Assembly (NCBI GenBank): GCA_002401655.1
Contig: NVTT01000025.1
Span: forward strand, 5,524 to 13,448
Reading direction: 5' to 3'
Origin: Gammaproteobacteria bacterium
Lineage (GTDB): Bacteria; Pseudomonadota; Gammaproteobacteria; Enterobacterales; Kangiellaceae
Length of the DNA stretch: 7,925 bases
In this document: piece after piece, positions 1-5,911 of the stretch
Layout: every line of letters starts with the position of its first letter
Numbering within the stretch: position 1 is the stretch's first letter
Made by a program: the position numbers and the translations under genes
Notes under the pieces: generated by a model
Database searches by the model: none
The model's input: only the letters and a program-made list of their open reading frames with translations
What the model was told of the DNA's origin: nothing

Positions 1-877
1 CATTTAGAATGGCTTCTAACATACTTAACCCCTGAAAATCATGTAGCGCGCTAGAAATTACGATATCAGCATTTTTCATTACTTCGTCATACTTTTCTCT
101 TGATTGATAACCGAAAATTTTTATCTCTTTTTTAAATTCACTGGAAATGTTTTTAAAACAATACGGTTTTTTTCGAAATGACTGGCCTAAAATATAGAGT
201 TCAAAATCAACGCCTTTTTGTTTAATCAACCGCATTGCTTGAACAAAAACTTCAGGCTGTTTATCAAACTCCCAACGATGATTCCAAAGTATTTTTATCG
301 CGCCATTAAAATTTGTTGTCGATCTACTTTGCACAAGAGTTTGAATGGGTACAGGTAATACGGCTGATTTACTTTTGATCATTGATAAATTATTTTGATC
401 AAACCCATCGGGTAATTTTTTGATCAAACTCGATGCGCCCTGAAAAAATGAATTCATATTAAACTGCGAATTAAACAAAATTCTATCCGCAGAATAGACA
501 GAATAAAGCGAGGTTATTTGAGCGTTAATGAGATTTAGCTTTTCATTTTCACTGGCATTTGAAAGCGGGTAAGCGAATTGATTTTCATGGAAATAAAGCA
601 GTGTCGGTAACTTTGATAAATTAGGGATCAATCCTCGCAAGTTATTTAAATCAACCATAGAAGTGACAATTAAAAGATCATAACTTTTTTCTAGTAACGC
701 TTTATATTCACTAAAAAAATTAAAAGCATTGCCACGAATTCGCCATGAAAAATAACGAGGTGGAAGAAAAATTTGAGTCCATTGATATTCTGATAAAGTC
801 TTAACAAGTCCCTCTCGCCAATATTGGTGGCTGGGTGCGTCATAGCCAGAAAGTAAGAGGATTTTTGGTTTATTCAT
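1..877 (-). CDS. DUF3524/QTMAN-like glycosyltransferase (GT4 type), C-terminus beyond window
   Basis: The reading frame is open from an ATG at 877 to the window edge: 292 residues, 3' end missing. It reads as a GT-B fold glycosyltransferase of the family once called DUF3524, whose vertebrate member GTDC1 (QTMAN) mannosylates queuosine in tRNA-Asp. Family hallmarks seen: an N-terminal SGYDAPSHQYWREGL segment (residues 10-24), YFHENQFAYP (95-104), FNSQFNMNSF (135-144), WNHRWEFDKQPE (198-209), and a C-terminal donor-site motif HDFQGLSMLEA (279-289). In the last motif D280 and E288 sit where the GT4 EX7E pair would be, with Asp replacing the first Glu. No signal peptide or membrane segment is visible, so it is probably cytoplasmic. 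The start has little Shine-Dalgarno match. It lies 169 bp downstream of ppsA on the same strand. Family assignment is strong; tRNA as the substrate is only inferred from the eukaryotic relative. Confidence 0.85.
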   Translation of the reverse strand, partial: MNKPKILLLSGYDAPSHQYWREGLVKTLSEYQWTQIFLPPRYFSWRIRGNAFNFFSEYKALLEKSYDLLIVTSMVDLNNLRGLIPNLSKLPTLLYFHENQFAYPLSNASENEKLNLINAQITSLYSVYSADRILFNSQFNMNSFFQGASSLIKKLPDGFDQNNLSMIKSKSAVLPVPIQTLVQSRSTTNFNGAIKILWNHRWEFDKQPEVFVQAMRLIKQKGVDFELYILGQSFRKKPYCFKNISSEFKKEIKIFGYQSREKYDEVMKNADIVISSALHDFQGLSMLEAILN

Positions 878-888
878 TGAACATTTAG

Positions 889-917
889 ATAATGGGTGAT
901 ATTTGATTTTTCGACAA
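889..917 (-). promoter_or_regulatory. Possible promoter for the glycosyltransferase gene
   Basis: On the minus strand TTGTCG and CATTAT are 17 nt apart, each matching four of six sigma-70 consensus positions. Transcription would start only a few bases before the ATG at 877, giving an almost leaderless mRNA. That would fit the absence of a clear ribosome binding site. In AT-rich DNA such pairs arise by chance, and the gene could instead be read through from ppsA. Confidence 0.22.
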
Positions 918-952
918 TTTAATCGCCCTCTTCTGATTAGTTAAGCGCTTTA

Positions 953-990
953 AATCCCCCTCAATCCCCCGACAATTGCTCCTGCATTGT
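953..990 (-). promoter_or_regulatory. GGA-rich leader with small hairpin, possible CsrA/RsmA target
   Basis: Read on the minus strand, 990-972 can fold as ACAAT-GC, loop AGGA, GC-ATTGT with one bulged A, so a GGA is presented in the loop. It is followed by two direct copies of GGGGGATT (970-963 and 960-953) ten bases apart. CsrA/RsmA dimers bind GGA motifs, preferably in hairpin loops and often in several copies. The block lies 75 to 115 nt upstream of the glycosyltransferase start, so it would only matter if transcription comes from ppsA or from an upstream promoter. This is an inference from motif content alone. Confidence 0.25.
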
Positions 991-998
991 TCTACTAA

Positions 999-1041
999 GT
1001 TACGTCCGTGTAACGACCTTCGCAAAGGGTGAAGTGTTACA
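999..1041. repeat. Overlapping, mutually exclusive inverted repeats after ppsA
   Basis: Positions 1009-1014 (TGTAAC) are the exact reverse complement of 1036-1041 (GTTACA), with a nested CTTC (1018-1021)/GAAG (1031-1034) pair inside. The overlapping GTAAC at 1010-1014 also pairs exactly with GTTAC at 999-1003. Only one hairpin can form at a time. They begin six bases beyond the ppsA stop codon. No U-tract follows on either strand, so this is not a classical intrinsic terminator. It may protect the ppsA 3' end or be chance. Confidence 0.4.
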
Positions 1042-1046
1042 ACAAA

Positions 1047-3437
1047 CTATTTAGACTCTTTACCTGCCAAAAATAACCAGGTTTCCAATACACTATCGGG
1101 ATTCAAAGAAACACTATCGATCCCTTCTTTCATCAACCACATAGCTAAATCAGGGTGGTCTGATGGCCCTTGACCACATATCCCAACATATTTATTGGCT
1201 TTTCTACAAGCTTGAATAGCCATGCTTAATAACTTCTTGATGGCAGGATCTCGCTCGTCAAATAGATGAGCAATAATTGCCGAATCTCGATCTAGCCCTA
1301 ACGTTAATTGGGTTAAATCATTAGAGCCAATTGAGAATCCATCAAAATATTCTAAAAACTCATCTGCCATTAATGCATTCGATGGCAGTTCGCACATCAT
1401 AATCACGCGTAATCCGTTTTCGCCTCGTTTGAGATCGTTAGCTTCTAATAATTCAATCACTTGCCTGGCTTCATCTAGCGTTCTTACAAATGGGATCATA
1501 ATTTCAACATTGGTTAATCCCATAATATTTCTAACTCTTTTGATCGCTTGGCATTCCATTTCAAAACAGGCTCTAAACTCGTCGGAGATATAACGAGACG
1601 CCCCTCGAAACCCGATCATCGGATTTTCTTCTTCTGGCTCGTATAAATGACCACCAATTAAATTAGCGTATTCATTTGATTTAAAGTCAGACATTCTGAC
1701 AATCACTTTTTCAGGCGCAAAAGCACAAGCTAAGGTTGAAATACCTTCAACTAACTTATCCACATAAAATGAAACGGGATCGGCATAACCTGCCATTTGA
1801 TCTTTAATTGTTGCTTTTAAATCTTCATCTTCTAACTTATCAAAGTCTAATAATGCTCTAGGATGAACACCAATCATACGATTAATAATAAACTCTAAAC
1901 GCGCAAGACCAATTCCAAAATGAGGCAATGAAGCAAAATCAAAAGCACGATCTGGATTACCTACATTCATCATAATTTTAAATGGTAGATCAGGCATATT
2001 GTCTATTTGACTATGATTAACTTTAAAATCTAAAAGCCCTTCATATATATTACCCGTATCACCTTCCGCGCAAGAAACGGTGATTTCCTGATTCGGTTTA
2101 ATCAATTCGGTAGCGTTGCCACATCCAACGACGGCTGGAATTCCAAGTTCTCTAGCAATAATCGCCGCATGACAAGTTCGTCCACCACGATTAGTAACAA
2201 TCGCCGATGCACGTTTCATAATTGGTTCCCAATCTGGATCAGTCATATCAGTAACCAAAACATCGCCTGGCTGAACTTTGTTCATTTCTGAAATGTCATT
2301 AATTAACCGAGCTTCGCCCTTGCCAATTCTTTGTCCGATGGATCGCCCTGTAGCAATGATATTGGAGGTATTTTCTAAAACAAAGCGTTCAATCACTTTA
2401 CCATCATCACGACTTTTTACGGTTTCTGGTCGAGCTTGAACAATATAGAGCTTTCCATCTGCACCATCTTTTGCCCATTCAATATCCATAGGTCTTTGAT
2501 AATGTTTTTCGATGATCATTGCTTGTTTTGCTAGCTCTTCAACTTCATCATTGGTAATACAATAGACCTGACGTTGCTCCATGCTCACTTCTACAGTATC
2601 GACTGATTTATCATGGGCGGAATCTGAGTCTGCACCATCGGTATAAATCATTTTAATCGCTTTACCGCCAATATTTTTACGCACGATGGCAGGGTTTCCA
2701 GCATCTAATGTTGGTTTATGCACATAAAATTCATCAGGATTAACTGCGCCTTGAACAACTGTTTCACCTAAACCGTAAGCGCCTGTGATAAAAACAACGT
2801 CGGAGAAACCTGATTCGGTGTCAATAGTGAACATTACCCCAGACGATGCAATATCACTTCGGATCATTTTTTGAATACCAGCCGAGAGTGCTACATCACT
2901 ATGCGCAAAACCTTGATGCACTCGATACGAAATCGCTCGATCATTAAATAGAGAAGCAAATACTTCTTTAAGTGAAAGTTTAATATTGTCCCAACCGCGA
3001 ACGTTTAAAAATGTTTCTTGCTGGCCAGCAAACGAAGCATCGGGCAAATCTTCAGCGGTTGCCGAAGAACGAACAGCGACAGCAAATTCATCATTCGCAT
3101 CGCCTTTAAGCTTTAAGTAAGACTCATAAATATCATCTTCTAAATCTTTTTGAAAAGGCGTTTCCATCACCCATTGGCGTATCTTTTTTCCAACAACAGC
3201 TAAAGTATCGACATCATCGACATCAAGAGCATTTAACTCGGTTTGAATCCTGTCATGCAAACCACTTTGTGACATAAATGTACGAAAAGCATCAGCGGTA
3301 GTGGCAAAACCATTAGGAACGCTTACTCCCATATTACTCAAATTACTTACCATCTCACCTAGAGATGCATTTTTTCCACCAACCACTTCGACGTCATCCA
3401 TTCCGAGGCCATCATACCAAAGTACATTCTTTTGCAC
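1047..3437 (-). CDS. ppsA: Phosphoenolpyruvate synthase (pyruvate, water dikinase)
   Basis: PpsA converts pyruvate, ATP and water to phosphoenolpyruvate, AMP and phosphate in the cytoplasm, the entry to gluconeogenesis from three-carbon substrates. The protein has 796 residues, close to the 792 of E. coli PpsA. The order is an N-terminal ATP-grasp nucleotide-binding domain (about 5-345, with [20 protein letters not shown] at 121-140), a swivelling phosphohistidine domain (about 370-465) with [21 protein letters not shown] at 418-438, and a C-terminal PEP-utilising TIM barrel (about 485-790). His423 is the phospho-carrier, Thr421 is the expected PpsR target, and Cys754 in GICGQG is the catalytic cysteine. 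All key residues are intact. The start is a GTG preceded by GGAG seven bases away. The gene is divergent from ppsR, its dedicated regulator. Confidence 0.98.
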   Translation of the reverse strand: MQKNVLWYDGLGMDDVEVVGGKNASLGEMVSNLSNMGVSVPNGFATTADAFRTFMSQSGLHDRIQTELNALDVDDVDTLAVVGKKIRQWVMETPFQKDLEDDIYESYLKLKGDANDEFAVAVRSSATAEDLPDASFAGQQETFLNVRGWDNIKLSLKEVFASLFNDRAISYRVHQGFAHSDVALSAGIQKMIRSDIASSGVMFTIDTESGFSDVVFITGAYGLGETVVQGAVNPDEFYVHKPTLDAGNPAIVRKNIGGKAIKMIYTDGADSDSAHDKSVDTVEVSMEQRQVYCITNDEVEELAKQAMIIEKHYQRPMDIEWAKDGADGKLYIVQARPETVKSRDDGKVIERFVLENTSNIIATGRSIGQRIGKGEARLINDISEMNKVQPGDVLVTDMTDPDWEPIMKRASAIVTNRGGRTCHAAIIARELGIPAVVGCGNATELIKPNQEITVSCAEGDTGNIYEGLLDFKVNHSQIDNMPDLPFKIMMNVGNPDRAFDFASLPHFGIGLARLEFIINRMIGVHPRALLDFDKLEDEDLKATIKDQMAGYADPVSFYVDKLVEGISTLACAFAPEKVIVRMSDFKSNEYANLIGGHLYEPEEENPMIGFRGASRYISDEFRACFEMECQAIKRVRNIMGLTNVEIMIPFVRTLDEARQVIELLEANDLKRGENGLRVIMMCELPSNALMADEFLEYFDGFSIGSNDLTQLTLGLDRDSAIIAHLFDERDPAIKKLLSMAIQACRKANKYVGICGQGPSDHPDLAMWLMKEGIDSVSLNPDSVLETWLFLAGKESK

Positions 3438-3444
3438 AGTATTG

Positions 3445-3448
3445 CTCC
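3445..3448 (-). promoter_or_regulatory. Ribosome binding site fixing the GTG start of ppsA
   Basis: The minus strand reads GGAG followed by seven bases and then GTG at 3437-3435. No ATG gives the PpsA N-terminus (normally starting just before the [13 protein letters not shown] segment), so this site supports the GTG start. Confidence 0.7.
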
Positions 3449-3458
3449 AATTGTTTTC

Positions 3459-3472
3459 TCGACATTTGTCGA
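3459..3472. repeat. 14-bp palindrome in the ppsA leader, operator-like
   Basis: TCGACA-TT-TGTCGA is a perfect inverted repeat with six-base arms and a two-base centre, ending 22 bp upstream of the ppsA GTG. Its position between the two divergent starts suggests a transcription factor site, but I cannot match it to a named regulator. Confidence 0.45.
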
Positions 3473-3483
3473 TAAAATCCGCT

Positions 3484-3505
3484 AATACTGACTACAATCA
3501 GTATT
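3484..3505. repeat. 22-bp inverted repeat between ppsA and ppsR, operator-like
   Basis: AATACTGA (3484-3491) and TCAGTATT (3498-3505) are exact reverse complements around a six-base centre, the geometry expected for a dimeric helix-turn-helix regulator. It lies in the 173-bp divergent spacer, 47 bp from the ppsA start and 105 bp from the ppsR start, so it is better placed to act on ppsA. No U-tract is present, so it is not a terminator. Confidence 0.5.
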
Positions 3506-3552
3506 TAAAACAGAAATAATAGTTAGTCAGATCATAGCCTGATTTTCTAGTT

Positions 3553-3581
3553 TTTACTATGTTAGAATTCCACTTTATAGA
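3553..3581 (+). promoter_or_regulatory. Candidate sigma-70 promoter for ppsR
   Basis: TTTACT (3553-3558) and TATAGA (3576-3581) are separated by 17 bp, each matching four of six consensus positions. Transcription would begin near 3588, about 23 nt before the chosen ATG, which would exclude the upstream TTG at 3590 and ATG at 3596 as well-served starts. A competing -10, TAGAAT at 3563-3568, matches better but has no good -35 partner. Confidence 0.35.
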
Positions 3582-3610
3582 CAAAATAGTTGTTAATGGC
3601 AGGTTTATTT

Positions 3611-4441
3611 ATGAGCGATAAAAATGTACGTAAAGTGTTTTTTGTTTCTGACAGAACGGGCATTACAGCGGAAATGTTTGGCCAATCGTTATTATCTCAA
3701 TTTGAAGGAGTAGAATTTGATGAAACAACGCTGCCATTTATAGATTCAGAAGAGAAAGCGCAGGAAGTTTGTAGAATATTAGCCAAAGCAGAAAGCGATT
3801 CAGGTGTAAAACCGATTGTGTTTGATACAATTGTGACTCCAGAGATTCGCAAAGTTGTTCAATCTAGCGGGGCGATGGTTTTAGATTTCTTCCACACATT
3901 TATAGGTCCGCTTGAAACTGAACTTGAGCAATCTTCGAGTTTTAGAGTTGGCAAAACGCATTCTCTAGCCAATGAAGATGAATATGACTCACGAATTGAA
4001 GCCGTCAACTTTGCCCTAAACAATGATGATGGTATTACTATGAAACATTATGATAAGGCTGATGTGATTTTAGTCGGTGTCTCTCGCTGTGGTAAAACAC
4101 CAACATCTCTTTATATGGCAATGCAATTCGGCATCAAAACCGCAAACTACCCTTTTACCGAAGATGATATGGACAATTTAACCTTACCAGATGAGTTAAA
4201 GAAACATAAAAATAAGGTCTTTGGTTTAACCATTAACCCGAATCGATTACATGATATACGAACGGAAAGAAAAGCGAACTCTCGGTATGCATCACTTAAA
4301 CAATGCCAATTTGAAGTGAGAGAAGTCGAAGCGATGTATAGACGTCTAAAAATAGAAAACCTTAATACAACCTCACGCTCTATAGAAGAACTTGCGACAA
4401 AAATATTGGCGTCTACCGGAATTAAAAGAAAAGTTTTTTAA
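3611..4441 (+). CDS. ppsR: PEP synthase regulatory protein (bifunctional kinase/pyrophosphorylase)
   Basis: PpsR (PSRP, DUF299 family) inactivates PEP synthase by ADP-dependent phosphorylation of the threonine beside its catalytic histidine, and restores it by phosphate-dependent dephosphorylation. From ATG 3611 it has 276 residues, against 277 for E. coli PpsR/YdiA. Family signatures: VFFVSDRTGITAEMFGQSLL at 9-28, the P-loop GVSRCGKTPTS at 156-166, MQFGIKTANYPF at 171-182, GLTINPNRL at 205-213 and NSRYASLKQC at 223-232. In-frame TTG (3590) and ATG (3596) lie upstream. The ATG at 3611 is preferred because AGG at 3601-3603 sits seven bases before it, the length fits, and the extra residues MLMAGLF are not family sequence. 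It is divergent from its target ppsA. The downstream gene is convergent, with 52 bp between stop codons and no convincing terminator. Confidence 0.97.
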   Translation: MSDKNVRKVFFVSDRTGITAEMFGQSLLSQFEGVEFDETTLPFIDSEEKAQEVCRILAKAESDSGVKPIVFDTIVTPEIRKVVQSSGAMVLDFFHTFIGPLETELEQSSSFRVGKTHSLANEDEYDSRIEAVNFALNNDDGITMKHYDKADVILVGVSRCGKTPTSLYMAMQFGIKTANYPFTEDDMDNLTLPDELKKHKNKVFGLTINPNRLHDIRTERKANSRYASLKQCQFEVREVEAMYRRLKIENLNTTSRSIEELATKILASTGIKRKVF

Positions 4442-4493
4442 ACCAAAGATAATAACTAAATAGTTAATATTTTAAATAGATAACAAGAACTTA

Positions 4494-5429
4494 TTATTTG
4501 GCAGAGATATTGATGTTATAGGTGATCAAAGCGAAGCGTGCACAATCATTAGCATTGCTTCCTAAACTAATGGTTCCAGAGCCATTTAAAACTAACTCTT
4601 CTCGTCTTAAATAGCTCTCTTGACCATCATCGGTCATTACAAAAGTACCGTTAGTACTTTGATCCGCTAGTACAAACTTTCCTCTTTTTATTGATATCTT
4701 CGCATGCATACGCGATGCAAGATCGGCATTAACCACTAAATCACACTCTGCACTTCGACCTAGTTGAATGCTTGAACTGTTTAATGTCATACACTTGCTT
4801 ACATCGCCGCACATTAACTTCAATTCTTCGTTAAGTTGTGAATTTAGCGAGTCAATCGAAATCATTCTAGTAACACCAGTCTCCTCCCACACTAATTCAC
4901 AAACTCTTAATTCCTCGGCTTTACCTTTAACAGGAATTTTATCAAACTCTCTAGATTTACTAGCTAATGGCTCTGCTAATTCTTTTGAAGCAGCTTGAGT
5001 AAGAATGATTTGCCGACCTTTCGCGATTCCAGCCATTCTAGCGGCCACATTAACCGTATCACCAAACAAATCACCGTCATCTCTAAAAATAACAGCGCCA
5101 CAATGAAAACCAATTCTAACCGCAACAAAAGTGCCTTGGACTAAACCTAGTTCTAATTTTTCCTGAATTTGAATGGCAGCCTTTGCTGCATCATCAGCTG
5201 TATCGAATCGACACATAACCTCATCACCGATAGTTTTGATCACTACTCCGGAAAAAGCTTCTGTCGAGGCTTGCATCATAGATATAACTTGAGAAATAAC
5301 CGCGTTGGCTCTTTCGTCACCAAGTTCATCATATAATTTGGTACTTCCAGCCACATCCGCAAACATAACGGCACAATACCCAGTGGTCTGAGTTTCACTT
5401 AATGGTGTACTAGAATCATTTAATTCCAT
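4494..5429 (-). CDS. Class III adenylate/guanylate cyclase with C-terminal FHA domain
   Basis: Predicted 311-residue cytoplasmic protein with no signal or membrane segment. Residues about 17-183 are a class III cyclase catalytic domain. All six classical active-site residues can be placed: metal-binding D25 (MFADVAGST) and D69 (TIGDEVMC), adenine-specifying K65 and D120 (seven residues before N127), and transition-state N127 and R131 (TVNVAAR). This predicts an active enzyme that makes cAMP. Residues about 214-306 form an FHA domain with the phosphothreonine-binding set GR (224-225), SRMH (239-242) and NG (260-261). FHA presumably tethers or controls the cyclase through a phosphoprotein. The ATG at 5429 is chosen; an in-frame TTG at 5456 would add nine residues but has no Shine-Dalgarno sequence. 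AGG about 12 bases before the ATG is only a modest site. A promoter-like pair lies upstream at 5545-5573. Confidence 0.92.
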   Translation of the reverse strand: MELNDSSTPLSETQTTGYCAVMFADVAGSTKLYDELGDERANAVISQVISMMQASTEAFSGVVIKTIGDEVMCRFDTADDAAKAAIQIQEKLELGLVQGTFVAVRIGFHCGAVIFRDDGDLFGDTVNVAARMAGIAKGRQIILTQAASKELAEPLASKSREFDKIPVKGKAEELRVCELVWEETGVTRMISIDSLNSQLNEELKLMCGDVSKCMTLNSSSIQLGRSAECDLVVNADLASRMHAKISIKRGKFVLADQSTNGTFVMTDDGQESYLRREELVLNGSGTISLGSNANDCARFALITYNINISAK

Positions 5430-5544
5430 TGGTTCTATTAGACCTACATATTTCAATAATAGTTATTCTATAAAATAACGGCGAAAAAACAGTTTTGAAT
5501 TTAACTCAATTCATCCGGTTTATTATCCAAGAATTATTAATAAG

Positions 5545-5573
5545 AGCATAGGGTATTTGAGCGCTTGAATCAA
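5545..5573 (-). promoter_or_regulatory. Candidate promoter of the cyclase-FHA gene, with CRP-like half-site
   Basis: On the minus strand TTGATT (5573-5568) and TATGCT (5550-5545) are exactly 17 bp apart, each matching four of six sigma-70 positions, giving a leader of about 110 nt to the ATG at 5429. Overlapping the -35, TGTGATTTGATTCAAG has a perfect TGTGA half-site and a 3/5 match to TCACA at CRP spacing. A full TATAAT at 5601-5596 lies just upstream but has no good -35. Confidence 0.35.
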
Positions 5574-5604
5574 ATCACACGAGTCAAAATGAGGAATTAT
5601 AGGC

Positions 5605-5636
5605 AAAAAAAAGCCATCATAAAATTTTATGATGGC
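5605..5636 (-). terminator. Strong intrinsic terminator, minus strand
   Basis: Positions 5613-5636 are a perfect 24-bp palindrome: outer arms GCCATCAT/ATGATGGC around AAAATTTT. On the minus strand the stem is followed by eight consecutive U residues (A run at 5605-5612). There is no T run on the plus-strand side, so the direction is leftward. It lies about 270 bp beyond a separate terminator that already serves pilU, so it must end another transcript. See the small RNA candidate. Confidence 0.88.
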
Positions 5637-5667
5637 GTAAGTCGGTCGAAAACGCGTTGATAAAACG

Positions 5668-5706
5668 TTAATATCGCGAAAAAGGGGTAATCAAACACGA
5701 TATTAA
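5668..5706. repeat. Inverted repeat, internal hairpin of the sRNA candidate
   Basis: TTAATATCG (5668-5676) is the exact reverse complement of CGATATTAA (5698-5706), with a 21-base loop. On the minus strand the loop holds unpaired ACCCC and UUUUU. It falls inside the proposed RNA and adds support that this stretch is structured. Confidence 0.5.
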
Positions 5707-5768
5707 AAATCAACAACCAACCATTTACTAACAACCGAACTAACTAACACAAAGAAAAGGAGATTATC

Positions 5769-5797
5769 TTCATATGCTATGACGCTCTACTAATCAA
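5769..5797 (-). promoter_or_regulatory. Candidate promoter of the small RNA
   Basis: On the minus strand TTGATT (5797-5792) and TATGAA (5774-5769) are 17 bp apart, each with four of six consensus matches. The -35 sits inside the palindrome CTAAT-CA-ATTAG (5790-5801), which could be an operator over the promoter. The match is moderate in AT-rich DNA. Confidence 0.33.
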
Positions 5798-5801
5798 TTA
5801 G

Positions 5802-5827
5802 TTCAATTAAATTCAAAGATAATTGAA
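5802..5827. repeat. 26-bp inverted repeat upstream of the sRNA promoter
   Basis: TTCAATTA (5802-5809) and TAATTGAA (5820-5827) are perfect reverse complements around ten bases. It adjoins the CTAAT-CA-ATTAG palindrome at 5790-5801, sharing the AATTA-type core, so two operator-like elements lie side by side just upstream of the proposed -35. All are AT-rich, which raises the chance of coincidence. Confidence 0.4.
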
Positions 5828-5879
5828 ATAAACCTAATTCAGATTAAATGGTCTCTTAGTACGAAGTGTTATTCATGTT

Positions 5880-5908
5880 AAAAAAGCGTCTTTACAGATT
5901 AAAGATGC
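5880..5908 (-). terminator. Intrinsic terminator of pilU
   Basis: On the minus strand, four bases beyond the pilU stop, GCATCTTTA pairs with TAAAGACGC (one A-C mismatch) around a five-base loop, followed immediately by six U residues. Position and orientation fit termination of pilU. Confidence 0.78.
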
Positions 5909-5911
5909 ACC

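Larger units (their letters stand above)
5605..5762 (-). ncRNA. Candidate small RNA of about 158 nt between pilU and the cyclase gene
   Basis: No open frame of useful length exists here, yet the stretch has the parts of an sRNA gene. A promoter-like pair (5769-5797) predicts a start near 5762, an internal hairpin has nine-base arms (5668-5676/5698-5706), and a strong intrinsic terminator ends it at 5605. pilU has its own terminator at 5880-5908, so a second minus-strand terminator implies a second transcription unit. The predicted 5' end is CU-rich (CUCCUUUUCUUUG) and complementary to Shine-Dalgarno sequences, as in many Hfq-dependent base-pairing RNAs. Alternatives are a pilU 3' UTR fragment, or an attenuated leader of the cyclase gene. 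No known family is recognised. Confidence 0.4.

Noticed and set aside
3301..3519. 72-residue open frame on the plus strand, antisense to the ppsA 5' end
   Set aside because: It overlaps a certain gene, has low-complexity content, no ribosome binding site and no family resemblance.
4453..4466. TAACTA-AA-TAGTTA hairpin between the convergent ppsR and cyclase stops, as a terminator
   Set aside because: The stem is six A/T-rich pairs with a two-base loop and no solid U-tract; too weak to call.
4768..4998. 76-residue open frame on the plus strand inside the cyclase-FHA gene
   Set aside because: Antisense shadow of a well-supported gene with no independent coding signal.
5430..5604. Known riboswitch, such as a cyclic-di-nucleotide sensor, upstream of the cyclase gene
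   Set aside because: I could not find the conserved core or paired elements of any riboswitch class I know.
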